Shown: positions 1 through 7,149 of the stretch, piece after piece
How the letters are laid out: every line of letters starts with the position of its first letter
Position numbering within the stretch: position 1 is the stretch's first letter
Origin: a bacterium
Lineage (GTDB): Bacteria; Cyanobacteriota; Vampirovibrionia; Gastranaerophilales; Gastranaerophilaceae
DNA: 7,149 bases
Direction of reading: 5' to 3'
NCBI GenBank assembly: GCA_017541565.1
Contig: JAFXYU010000288.1
Span: forward strand, 1-7,149
The notes under the pieces: model-generated
What the model was told of the DNA's origin: nothing
Databases searched by the model: none
Seen by the model: only the letters and a program-made list of their open reading frames with translations
Position numbers and translations under genes: made by a program

Positions 1-3000
1 ATTTCTCTTAATGAGAATTTTAAAACTGTAATTAAAACAATCTCAGAGGTAGATAAAACGGATTCGATAGCGGATTTCGGCAATCAAATAAAAGATATTA
101 TTGCATCCTCAAACACGATTTTATCTGCACTTCAACTCATAGATAAAAAGCAAATCCAGTTAGAAGAATCATTTGATAAACTTGCGACGCAGGAAGATAT
201 AAACAGTGCAAAAAGAAGCATAGGCGAAGTATTTGCTATTAATAAACAAATTTCCGATTCAATGGAAAATATATCCCAAAAGGGTTACAAACTTGATACA
301 CTTTCGGAAAAAATTGATGCTTCCGTCAATATTATTGCCGGTTTAAAGTCCGTTATATCGGAAATCGGTGAAAAGAACTCGCTTGCGATAGTTGACAGAT
401 TGACTGAAATAGAACAAACCTTAAAACAAACGGCATCGAATGATGAATTTGCCGATTTGAAGGGGCGTTTGGAAACAGTTATTCACGATGTCATTAACAA
501 TTGTGTATTGAGTTTTAATACCACAGGGGATGATATTAAAGAGCATGTTTCTGATGAAACGGGCAAAGTTTCTCAGTTGGTAGAGGCATATTCATCAAAA
601 GCAATCGATAGTTTAAACACAGCAAAAGGTGATATTGAGGGTACGGTAAAAGCCTCTGCGGATAGAATAGCAGGTGCCATTGATGAGAATATCACCAAGA
701 CAATAAGCGATATTAATTCTAATGCCGAAGTTATAAACACTAAACTCAGTGAAGCCCATACCGTTATAACAGATATTTGCCGCACTAATTTTGCTGATTT
801 GTTGGAGAATTTGTCCGGTTTAAAAACTATCTTATCTCAGATAGATGAAAATAATACATCTGCAAATAATGCGATGTATTCAAATATGACAGACCGTTTA
901 TCAATGTTTGAGAATAGTTTGAAAACATCTCTTGAAAGACAGGAAAGTTATGTTTCAAATTCATCGGACAAAGTAACCGACCAAATGGCAGAAGTAAAGA
1001 ATCTTTCAGGAACGTTAGATTATAAACTTGATGCTTCAATAATTGAGATTAATAACTCTAAAAAAGAATTTGAAGAACTAAAGAATGCGGTGCAGGATGT
1101 TTTAAATCTGGATTTTGTCACGACGGTAAAGGATTTAAGAGTAGATTTATATGCGGTAAAGCAAGATCTTTCTCAGGCTGTAGAGGGTGCGTCTTCTGAT
1201 TTGTCTGACAAGGTTGCAAATGACTTGTTTGGAAAATACGAACTTTTAATAAGCAAACTTGATATAGTATCTGATGAAATAAATAAGGTTCAGTATAATT
1301 CTTTGGATGAAATAAAAGCAAGGTTGGAAAATATTTCTTCAGGAATTGTTGACGTACTTTCTTATGTAAGTACACGTCAGGATAATGATACAGCCGCTCT
1401 TGATTCTAAGATAAAAACACTTACTAATGCGGTAAATGACAGCAGACTAAATTATGTTGAAAGTGTAAGGGATGTTGTAGATGTAATAAAAGTTCAGATT
1501 CAGAACAAGATGGATGATATCTACAAACAGACTTTAGAGTCTGTAAATTCATTGAATAACACATTTGAAATTTCAGCAAAGAGTATCAAGGATGATATTC
1601 AAAACTCTTATGATAAGTTAGTTGCAGTGCAGGGAAACTTTGATGAACTGAAAGAGATAATTAATGTCAATAACATAACAAATCGAACCGATATAGAAAA
1701 TGTTTTGGAGGCATCTCAAAGTTTAAAAGGGGATTTTGAAGCCAAAATAACAGCATTGAAGAATACTCTTCTTGATAAGGTTACTGATTTCAAAAATGAG
1801 TTTGCGTGTGAAAATGCGGATAAAATTAGTGAATTGAAGTTTAATTCCGAAAATCTGCATACTAAGGCAATGCAAAATGCAATTGAATTAAACAGCGGTT
1901 TAAAGCAAGATATAGAAAAAATTACGGATTCATTAAAAGACTCCGTTTCTGCTTTGGCTGAACAGGTTGCTGCTTCGTCTTTGAAGTTTGAAGGTTCTGC
2001 AAAAGATATTGTTGGTTTTATAAAAAATGATTTTGTCAGAGAAACTACTTCCTCAGTTGATGAATTGAGTACATCGGTGACAAATACATTAGAACAGGTT
2101 GACGGAAGACTGGATAATGTTTCTGAGAAACTTGACAACATGGCTTCTTCGGTTAATTCTTTGTCAAAGGAAACTACGAACTCTCTTGCGATGACATTAT
2201 CTAAGATTTTGGAGAATTTTGTTTCCATTAAATCAGAAATGAATGTTTTGAATGAAAATTCAGCCGAATCATTGAAAAATAACGTAGAAGATATAAAAGA
2301 ACATTTTGAAAAACTAAAAGAAGAGTTTAGGAGCGCGGACAAAAATCTTGATGAGGACATGTCACGTCAGATAGATATTATTGAGCATAACTTCCAAGCG
2401 TTGAATTCTCTTGTTTCTTCTCTAATGGAAGAAAATAAATCGACATTTGCCGAAAAAATTTCAACCGAAATGCAAATGGTTTCTCAAAGCATGTCCAATA
2501 CAGTCAGTGAAAAACTTGAAGCTTATAAGTCACAAATAGAGGAAATGTTCGATAAATTCAGCCAAACAAGTGATTCAAGATCTGAATTTATGAAGGAAAA
2601 AGCATTGGAGTTAAATGCAATTCTTGAAGAAACTCTGGCAAAACAAAGTTCTCTCGCTGAACTCCAAATTTCTGACATAGCAGAAAGGTTGAAGAGTGCT
2701 CTTGATGCAAATATTCAACTTACTGCCGCTGATTATGAAACATTGAAGAAAAAGTTTGAAGACTGTGCCTCGTTAATACAAAAAGAAAATCGTGCATTTA
2801 CGGAAGAGATTAAATCTCAAATGGATGATATAAGTAAATTTATTAATTCAGGTTTATCTATTCAGGCACAGGAAGTTAATAGTTCCTTAGAGCAGATAAA
2901 TTCAGGAATATATAAAATTACAACTACGATAAAGGAATCAAATGCCGAATTTGGTCGGACGGTAGAGAATGTATCGGATGATATTGACAATATAAAGAAA

Positions 3001-5541
3001 GAGATTGGAACAGAACTTGGAACGTTGAGTGAAAAAATTTATTCTATGTTTGAGGAAAATTCCCTTAATTTTCTGACTCAAATTACCAACTCCGGTTCTA
3101 CCGTTCAAGAAGAAATTAAAGCGCGCGCAATTGAATTAAAAGCATCTTTTGATAATCTAAATGAAAGAATGGACAAGGATGAACTTTCAAGAATGAACGT
3201 TTATCAATCTCAGATAAGGGAATTGAATGACAGATTTAATCTTCTCATTTCCGATTCAAAAAATGCTATAAAAGCAGAAGTCGGTGTGATATGTGAAGCG
3301 TTGGTGGAGAACAATAAATCTGTAGTAAATGAAGTAAATAGTACAGTAGAAAATCAGATTAATACTTTGCTTGCTGCAAGTACTGATATTTCTGCAGGTG
3401 AATTGCAGTCAATTCAATCTTTTGCGGCTGAAATTTTAGAAAATATTGATGGTGTCAAGCAAAATGTGATTACATGCAAGGATATAATTACTAACCTTGT
3501 GAAGGATGAATTAAAAACTGTTACAAAAAATATTGAAAAAGAAACAGATGCAATTTCCGGAGATATAATTGAACAGTTTGAAATATTCAAGGGTAATCAA
3601 AAAGATAATCTTGTTAATATGACAACACAATTGGAAGGTTCTGTATCCGGATATATTTATGATGCCGTAAACGATTTGAAATCTTATTTTGATATTAAAG
3701 CAAATTCAGCGGTTGTTGATGAAAAAATTGATAACTTGCGATTACAACTTGACAGTACTGCGGAAACCGTACTTGATAATGTTAATAAACTTGTTGATTT
3801 GAGTGTTTTTGCTGATGCTATTTCCGATTTAAAGTCAGCAAATGAAGTATTAATATCGTCAATGGCAAACAAATTAAATGTACAAGTTGAAGATTTTATT
3901 AAAACAAACTTAACAAAAAATCTTGGCGATAAAATCAACCTTTTTGATAAGAAGTTTACTGATACTCTGGTAAATCAGTACGAAGAAATTAAATTGATAT
4001 CAACAACTCAAAAAGAATCATTTGAATTAATAAAACAAGATGTACAAAAGATTATATCAGATTTTAATTCAGGAAAAGAAGATATCAATTCTAAACTTCA
4101 GAGTGTTTTCGAAAGGCTTGATTGTTCAATTGACGGATTGAAACAGAGTTTTGACGAATTGAGAAGTCAAATACTGGGTAAATCTGATGATGATGCATTT
4201 GAATCGTCAATAAATGATAAATTGAATAGTCTTGAAAATCTGGTAATGGAGCAATCAGGATATCTTGAAGATATCAATGAACTCTGTTGCAGTAATCTTC
4301 CGGAAATATCCGAGATGAGTATGGTCGTGAAGCACGGAATCCAGAAGTCTTTATCTGAGTTTATAAATAAGGCAGATTCCAAAGAATTAGACATCTCGCT
4401 GGAATTAAATAATCTTAAATCTGATATAATTACTCAATTCTTAAATATATTTAATCAGATATCGTTTGTTGCGGAACAGGAAGAAATCTTGGATTTCATT
4501 CAGGAAAAACACTCCGAATTGATAACTATACTCAGTCATATTGTTACAACTTCCGATACAGTAGAAACTGTAAAAGATAATTTGGCAGTAGTTGATAATA
4601 AAATGAATTCGTTGAAAGAGGATGTTGATTTATTAAACGAAAAAATAACCGCAATTATGTCTTCTGATGGGGATGTCGATTATGTATACAGTTTGCAGGA
4701 TTTAGAATCTGATATTGCAAATTTAAGACTGGTGTTAAATGAAATGAAACAAAATCTGAGTTCTGCTGATGATGTAGAAGAATTTAAGAAGAATTTTAAT
4801 GCTTTGGCGGAAGATATAGTCAGTATAAGTACAAGAACAAATAAATTAATTTTAGCATCTGACGAATCTCATCAAACATTACAAGACAGTTTACAGGATT
4901 TCAAGTTGGTAATTAATGATTTGGATGAAAGAACTCGCAACTTTGCACAAGAGGCAGGCATTGATAAAATCAATAATAAACTGGGTGCGATTAATACTAT
5001 GATGCAAAATGGCGAAAAGACAAATCAGGTATTTAATCAGGTATTTGAGTATCTTGCAGAATGGGTAGATAAAGCGGGTGCGCAGATTTCATCAATAACA
5101 GATAAGGTAGAAACACTGGATGACTTAGGTCAGATAAAAGTGATGTTGGAAGACTTGAAGGCTGAATCAGAGGATGATACTGCAGGAAACGAACTTGTTG
5201 AAGCGTTAGGAAATGTTTTTGACAAGCAGTCCAGACGTATCACATCCTTGGAAGCGAAGTTAGATAGGATTATTGTTGATACAACTATTAACAACAAACA
5301 AAAACTTGATGTAACTCCGTTTGAAGATACGTTAAACAGATTTCTTGTTGCAATAGATGACAAAATGCTTTCTCAGCAAAAGAAAATTAATTCTTTAGAG
5401 GAAAAATTAGAAGAAGTAATGTCTTTGGTAGATAATAAAGAAACGGCCCAATTAACCAAAAAAGTCGGCGGAATGGATAGACAAATCGCAAAACTAAATA
5501 AGAGTATCGAAAAAATAGCATCTCATGTTGTTGAAAAGTAA
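1..5541 (+). CDS. Giant coiled-coil protein, function unknown (5' end outside window)
   Basis: I do not recognise this gene. The frame is open from base 1 without a stop, and the residues before the first ATG (262) have the same helical, Lys/Glu/Asp/Ser/Asn-rich character as those after it. That ATG also lacks a Shine-Dalgarno site, so the real start lies upstream. The visible part is 1,846 residues. It has only two prolines (residues 1434 and 1773), one tryptophan (1688), nine cysteines and no hydrophobic stretch long enough for a membrane helix. Hydrophobic residues follow 4-3 spacing in many places, for example seven consecutive a/d positions at residues 700-721, so long coiled coils or helical bundles are expected. 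Degenerate repeats occur near residues 62, 145, 627, 868, 1043, 1516, 1587, 1704, 1743, 1792 and 1825. The last 55 or so residues are more basic than the acidic body. Compositional lookalikes are apolipoprotein-like, SMC-like, tape-measure and chemoreceptor signalling helices, but no diagnostic domain of any of these is visible. A cytoskeletal or scaffolding role is only inference. Confidence 0.9.
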   Translation: MSLNENFKTVIKTISEVDKTDSIADFGNQIKDIIASSNTILSALQLIDKKQIQLEESFDKLATQEDINSAKRSIGEVFAINKQISDSMENISQKGYKLDTLSEKIDASVNIIAGLKSVISEIGEKNSLAIVDRLTEIEQTLKQTASNDEFADLKGRLETVIHDVINNCVLSFNTTGDDIKEHVSDETGKVSQLVEAYSSKAIDSLNTAKGDIEGTVKASADRIAGAIDENITKTISDINSNAEVINTKLSEAHTVITDICRTNFADLLENLSGLKTILSQIDENNTSANNAMYSNMTDRLSMFENSLKTSLERQESYVSNSSDKVTDQMAEVKNLSGTLDYKLDASIIEINNSKKEFEELKNAVQDVLNLDFVTTVKDLRVDLYAVKQDLSQAVEGASSDLSDKVANDLFGKYELLISKLDIVSDEINKVQYNSLDEIKARLENISSGIVDVLSYVSTRQDNDTAALDSKIKTLTNAVNDSRLNYVESVRDVVDVIKVQIQNKMDDIYKQTLESVNSLNNTFEISAKSIKDDIQNSYDKLVAVQGNFDELKEIINVNNITNRTDIENVLEASQSLKGDFEAKITALKNTLLDKVTDFKNEFACENADKISELKFNSENLHTKAMQNAIELNSGLKQDIEKITDSLKDSVSALAEQVAASSLKFEGSAKDIVGFIKNDFVRETTSSVDELSTSVTNTLEQVDGRLDNVSEKLDNMASSVNSLSKETTNSLAMTLSKILENFVSIKSEMNVLNENSAESLKNNVEDIKEHFEKLKEEFRSADKNLDEDMSRQIDIIEHNFQALNSLVSSLMEENKSTFAEKISTEMQMVSQSMSNTVSEKLEAYKSQIEEMFDKFSQTSDSRSEFMKEKALELNAILEETLAKQSSLAELQISDIAERLKSALDANIQLTAADYETLKKKFEDCASLIQKENRAFTEEIKSQMDDISKFINSGLSIQAQEVNSSLEQINSGIYKITTTIKESNAEFGRTVENVSDDIDNIKKEIGTELGTLSEKIYSMFEENSLNFLTQITNSGSTVQEEIKARAIELKASFDNLNERMDKDELSRMNVYQSQIRELNDRFNLLISDSKNAIKAEVGVICEALVENNKSVVNEVNSTVENQINTLLAASTDISAGELQSIQSFAAEILENIDGVKQNVITCKDIITNLVKDELKTVTKNIEKETDAISGDIIEQFEIFKGNQKDNLVNMTTQLEGSVSGYIYDAVNDLKSYFDIKANSAVVDEKIDNLRLQLDSTAETVLDNVNKLVDLSVFADAISDLKSANEVLISSMANKLNVQVEDFIKTNLTKNLGDKINLFDKKFTDTLVNQYEEIKLISTTQKESFELIKQDVQKIISDFNSGKEDINSKLQSVFERLDCSIDGLKQSFDELRSQILGKSDDDAFESSINDKLNSLENLVMEQSGYLEDINELCCSNLPEISEMSMVVKHGIQKSLSEFINKADSKELDISLELNNLKSDIITQFLNIFNQISFVAEQEEILDFIQEKHSELITILSHIVTTSDTVETVKDNLAVVDNKMNSLKEDVDLLNEKITAIMSSDGDVDYVYSLQDLESDIANLRLVLNEMKQNLSSADDVEEFKKNFNALAEDIVSISTRTNKLILASDESHQTLQDSLQDFKLVINDLDERTRNFAQEAGIDKINNKLGAINTMMQNGEKTNQVFNQVFEYLAEWVDKAGAQISSITDKVETLDDLGQIKVMLEDLKAESEDDTAGNELVEALGNVFDKQSRRITSLEAKLDRIIVDTTINNKQKLDVTPFEDTLNRFLVAIDDKMLSQQKKINSLEEKLEEVMSLVDNKETAQLTKKVGGMDRQIAKLNKSIEKIASHVVEK
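1879..3150 (+). repeat. Three scattered copies of an A-I/L-E-L-N/K helical block
   Basis: AIELNSGL (1879-1902), ALELNAIL (2602-2625) and AIELKASF (3127-3150) share A-[IL]-E-L-[NK]-[SA]-x-[LF]. In the second and third copies, Lys/Glu-rich residues precede the block. Spacing is 241 and 175 residues, so the array is not regular. The block may be a relic of ancestral duplication or convergence imposed by coiled-coil composition. Confidence 0.35.
2098..2163 (+). other. Clear heptad coiled-coil segment in the giant protein
   Basis: Residues 700-721 place V, L, V, L, M, V and L at offsets 0, 4, 7, 11, 14, 18 and 21, an unbroken 4-3 pattern over three heptads with polar residues elsewhere. This is the cleanest coiled-coil stretch I found by eye and supports the structural reading of the whole gene. 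Confidence 0.7.
5023..5046 (+). repeat. Perfect 12-bp tandem duplication inside the giant gene
   Basis: AATCAGGTATTT occurs twice back to back and in frame, encoding NQVFNQVF at residues 1675-1682. The copies are identical at DNA level, unlike the other repeats in this protein, which suggests a recent slippage or duplication event. Adding four residues shifts heptad register, creating a stutter if the helix continues through it. Confidence 0.8.
5227..5517 (+). repeat. Three degenerate C-terminal helix repeats in the giant protein
   Basis: Fifteen-residue units align at residues 1743-1757 (QSRRITSLEAKLDRI), 1792-1806 (QQKKINSLEEKLEEV) and 1825-1839 (MDRQIAKLNKSIEKI). The first two are close and lie 49 residues apart; the third is weaker and follows 33 residues later. 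Each has basic residues, then Ile, then heptad-spaced Leu/Ile/Val. They form the basic tail of an otherwise acidic protein. Confidence 0.5.
5525..5541 (+). other. 17-base overlap of the giant gene and the oxidase gene
   Basis: The ATG of the oxidase (5525) is in the +2 frame, while the giant gene continues in the +1 frame to its TAA at 5539-5541. No convincing Shine-Dalgarno precedes 5525, so initiation may depend on ribosomes arriving from the upstream gene (translational coupling, inferred). If ATG 5561 were used instead, the genes would be separated by 19 bases and the oxidase would lose 12 residues. Confidence 0.65.
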
Positions 5542-6910
5542 TATAACAGATTTACAAAAAATGGTAAAAAGTAAAATACTTTCTTCCGCGGAGGAAAGAT
5601 ATTGTTATGCTCAAGATGCGGCAAACTTGCGGAATGAACCGAATCTTCCTGATGCTGTTGTATTTGTTGAGACAATTGAGGAAGTTCAGAGCATTGTAAA
5701 ATATGCAAACTCTCATAAAATTCCAATAATATCTCGCGGTGCCGGAACAAATATGGTTGGAGCTTGTACATGTACTCAGGGAGGAATTGTTCTTAATTTT
5801 TCCAGAATGAATAAAATAGTTGATTTTAATACGGAAAATATGACAATGAAGGTTCAACCGGGTGTCATACTGGATGATATTAAGAAACTTGCAGAATCAA
5901 AAGGTCTTTTTTATCCTCCTGACCCTTCAAGTTATAAAGTGTCTACTATAGGCGGTAGTATTGCTCAATCGTCAGGCGGCGCAAAAACGTTTAAATACGG
6001 GACTACTAAAGATTACATTTTAAGTCTTACAGTAGTGCTGGCTGACGGTACGCTCATGAAACTGGGTTCGGGTACCGTAAAAGATGCTGTCGGTTATCAC
6101 TTAAACCAATTAATTATTGGAAGCGAGGGAACCCTAGCAATAGTAGTAGAGGCGGAATTAAAACTTATACCTTTGCCGGATTGTTCTATTTTGGTCTCGG
6201 CATATTTTGATACCATTGAAAGTGCTATAATGGGCGTAAATGATATAATTAAAAACAGAATTTTTCCGTCCACAATTGACTTTATGGACAAAAATGCTAT
6301 AAATTCTGTTGAACAATTTTACCCATGCGGCTTGCAAACAGATAAATCTTGTATGCTTTTAATTGAGGTTGACGGATTTAAAAAATTTGCCGAATTTGAA
6401 TCCGGCATGATACAGGATATTTTAAAGGTGTCGGGTGCATCATATATAAATGTTGCAGAGGATGAAACCGCAAAAGAAAATATATGGACAGCCCGCCGTT
6501 CAAGTTTTGCCGCTACCGCGAAATTAGGTTTGGATGTTGTGTCAGATGATGTTATTGTACCGAGAAATGCACTTTTAAGGATGATTAATGGTTGTATAGA
6601 CATTTGCAATAAGTTTAATTTGAAGTTATGCTTGGTTGGTCATATAGGTGATGGCAATTTACACCCGCAAATTGCGTTAAATCTTGAAAATGACGAAGAG
6701 TTTAAGTCTTATATGTCTGCAAAATCGGAAATCTATAAATTGGCATTAAGTCTTGGCGGAACTATATCATCTGAGCACGGAGTGGGGATAGAAAAACTTT
6801 CATATATTGAACAAACTGTCGGGGCAGAGGTTCTTGAGCAAATGAAAAGGATAAAATTGTTGTTTGATCCAAATAATATATTGAATCCGGGAAAGATTTT
6901 TAATTTATAA
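5525..6910 (+). CDS. glcD: FAD-linked 2-hydroxyacid oxidase/dehydrogenase, GlcD / D-lactate dehydrogenase family
   Basis: At 461 residues this is the usual length for the GlcD-type family, which oxidises 2-hydroxyacids such as glycolate, D-lactate or D-2-hydroxyglutarate to 2-oxoacids using FAD. The N-terminal PCMH-type FAD domain shows RGAGTN at 71-76, YPPDPSS at 120-126, TIGGSIAQSSGG at 131-142, KYGTTKDY at 147-154 and GSEGTLAI at 199-206. The C-terminal oxidase domain shows WTARRSSF at 321-328, GHIGDGNLH at 372-380 (probable metal ligands H373 and H380), SSEHGVG at 415-421 (E417, H418) and FDPNNILNPGKIF at 447-459. All expected key residues are present, so the enzyme looks intact. The substrate cannot be told from sequence. 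No GlcE or GlcF (Fe-S) partner is visible; electrons might go to quinone or, as in LDH/Etf complexes of anaerobes, to an electron-transfer flavoprotein (inference). The ATG at 5525 gives a typical family N-terminus. It has no clear Shine-Dalgarno and overlaps the upstream gene by 17 bases; ATG 5561 is the alternative start. The symbol denotes the family, not a proven substrate. Confidence 0.93.
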   Translation: MLLKSNITDLQKMVKSKILSSAEERYCYAQDAANLRNEPNLPDAVVFVETIEEVQSIVKYANSHKIPIISRGAGTNMVGACTCTQGGIVLNFSRMNKIVDFNTENMTMKVQPGVILDDIKKLAESKGLFYPPDPSSYKVSTIGGSIAQSSGGAKTFKYGTTKDYILSLTVVLADGTLMKLGSGTVKDAVGYHLNQLIIGSEGTLAIVVEAELKLIPLPDCSILVSAYFDTIESAIMGVNDIIKNRIFPSTIDFMDKNAINSVEQFYPCGLQTDKSCMLLIEVDGFKKFAEFESGMIQDILKVSGASYINVAEDETAKENIWTARRSSFAATAKLGLDVVSDDVIVPRNALLRMINGCIDICNKFNLKLCLVGHIGDGNLHPQIALNLENDEEFKSYMSAKSEIYKLALSLGGTISSEHGVGIEKLSYIEQTVGAEVLEQMKRIKLLFDPNNILNPGKIFNL

Positions 6911-6911
6911 A

Positions 6912-6916
6912 AGGAG
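6912..6916 (+). promoter_or_regulatory. Ribosome binding site of cutA
   Basis: AGGAG lies nine bases before the ATG at 6926, immediately after the oxidase stop codon. It is the only strong Shine-Dalgarno sequence seen at a gene start in the window. It fixes the cutA start, and the 15-base gap (6911-6925) holds no hairpin that could terminate transcription. Confidence 0.85.
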
Positions 6917-6925
6917 AACAGAGTT

Positions 6926-7149
6926 ATGGATATTATTGTTATATATTGTACGGTTCCATACAAAAAGAAATCTGTGGCAAAAGATATTGCAAGTGCTTTG
7001 ATGCGTCATAAACTTGCGGCTTGTGTCAGTATGATAGAAAACGTAAAATCAGTTTTTTCTTATGATGGTGATGTCTGTGAAGAAAAAGAGATTCTTCTTA
7101 TGATAAAGACACGGCGCGCGAATTACGGTAAAATAAAGATATATATTGA
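6926..7149 (+). CDS. cutA: CutA1-family divalent-cation tolerance protein (3' end outside window)
   Basis: Seventy-four codons plus two bases are visible, out of roughly 100-115 residues usual for the family. The pattern is that of CutA1: an N-terminal beta strand ending in YCTVP (7-11), then a helix leading to HKLAACVSMI (28-37). This is followed by a strand and hairpin SVFSYDGDV (42-50), an acidic EEKE stretch (52-55) and the LLMIKT strand (57-62). The family forms small ferredoxin-like trimers linked genetically to copper and divalent-metal tolerance, though its biochemical role is debated. At the position where many CutA proteins have Trp in the W-x-G turn, this one has Tyr46. The gene starts 15 bases after the oxidase stop with a strong ribosome binding site, so it is probably co-transcribed. 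The reading frame is still open at the window edge and the C-terminal part is missing only because the window ends. Confidence 0.9.
   Translation, partial: MDIIVIYCTVPYKKKSVAKDIASALMRHKLAACVSMIENVKSVFSYDGDVCEEKEILLMIKTRRANYGKIKIYI

Noticed and set aside
1716..2360. A 214-codon open frame on the minus strand, plus other minus-strand frames of 64-101 codons
   Set aside because: They are rich in Ser/Phe/Leu exactly as expected from the antisense of Lys/Glu/Asn-rich coding sequence, and no family is recognisable. They lie opposite clearly coding + strand genes.
4259..4275. Near-perfect palindrome GATATCTTGAAGATATC that could be an operator or hairpin
   Set aside because: It lies deep inside the coding frame, has only a one-base centre, is explained by codons for a D/I/L/E-rich helix, and has no second copy near a promoter.
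262..5541. Treating the ATG at 262 as the start of the giant gene
   Set aside because: The same frame is open from base 1, the preceding 87 residues have identical helical composition and contain one copy of the recurring capping motif, and no Shine-Dalgarno precedes 262.
1..5541. Phage tail tape-measure or trimeric autotransporter identity for the giant protein
   Set aside because: No hydrophobic segments typical of tape measures, no glycine-rich neck or YadA anchor at the C-terminus, and neighbours are metabolic rather than phage or secretion genes.
6911..6925. Possible terminator or promoter between the oxidase and cutA
   Set aside because: The gap is only 15 bases, contains a Shine-Dalgarno and no inverted repeat or T-run.

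Overview
The window is AT-rich bacterial DNA, almost entirely coding, with three genes on the + strand and no RNA genes, CRISPR array, insertion sequence or recognisable terminator. The low GC, many AAA/GAA/ATA/AGA codons, tight gene packing and anaerobe-compatible metabolism suggest a low-GC bacterium. A gut-type lineage such as Gastranaerophilales (Melainabacteria) or Elusimicrobia is only a weak guess from overall flavour; no marker here fixes the taxon.

Bases 1-5541 are the 3' part of one giant gene that is already open at base 1. At least 1,846 residues are visible and the true N-terminus lies upstream. The ATG at 262 is merely the first internal methionine. The product is an acidic, Ser/Asn/Lys/Glu-rich, almost wholly alpha-helical coiled-coil protein with only two prolines, one tryptophan and nine cysteines. 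It has no visible membrane segment and no catalytic domain that I recognise. It carries degenerate internal repeats and a basic, repeat-containing C-terminal tail. Its function is unknown.

Bases 5525-6910 encode a complete 461-residue FAD-linked oxidase of the GlcD / D-lactate dehydrogenase family, with all the hallmark FAD- and metal-binding motifs. Its start codon lies inside the end of the giant gene (17-base overlap). Fifteen bases after it, behind a good Shine-Dalgarno site, begins a cutA gene (6926 onward) that is cut off by the window edge.

The overlap and short spacing suggest all three genes can be read on one transcript. The 2-hydroxyacid oxidase and CutA are ordinary housekeeping or metabolic genes. 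The structural giant protein is the one component with no assigned role, and nothing in its sequence ties it functionally to its two neighbours.
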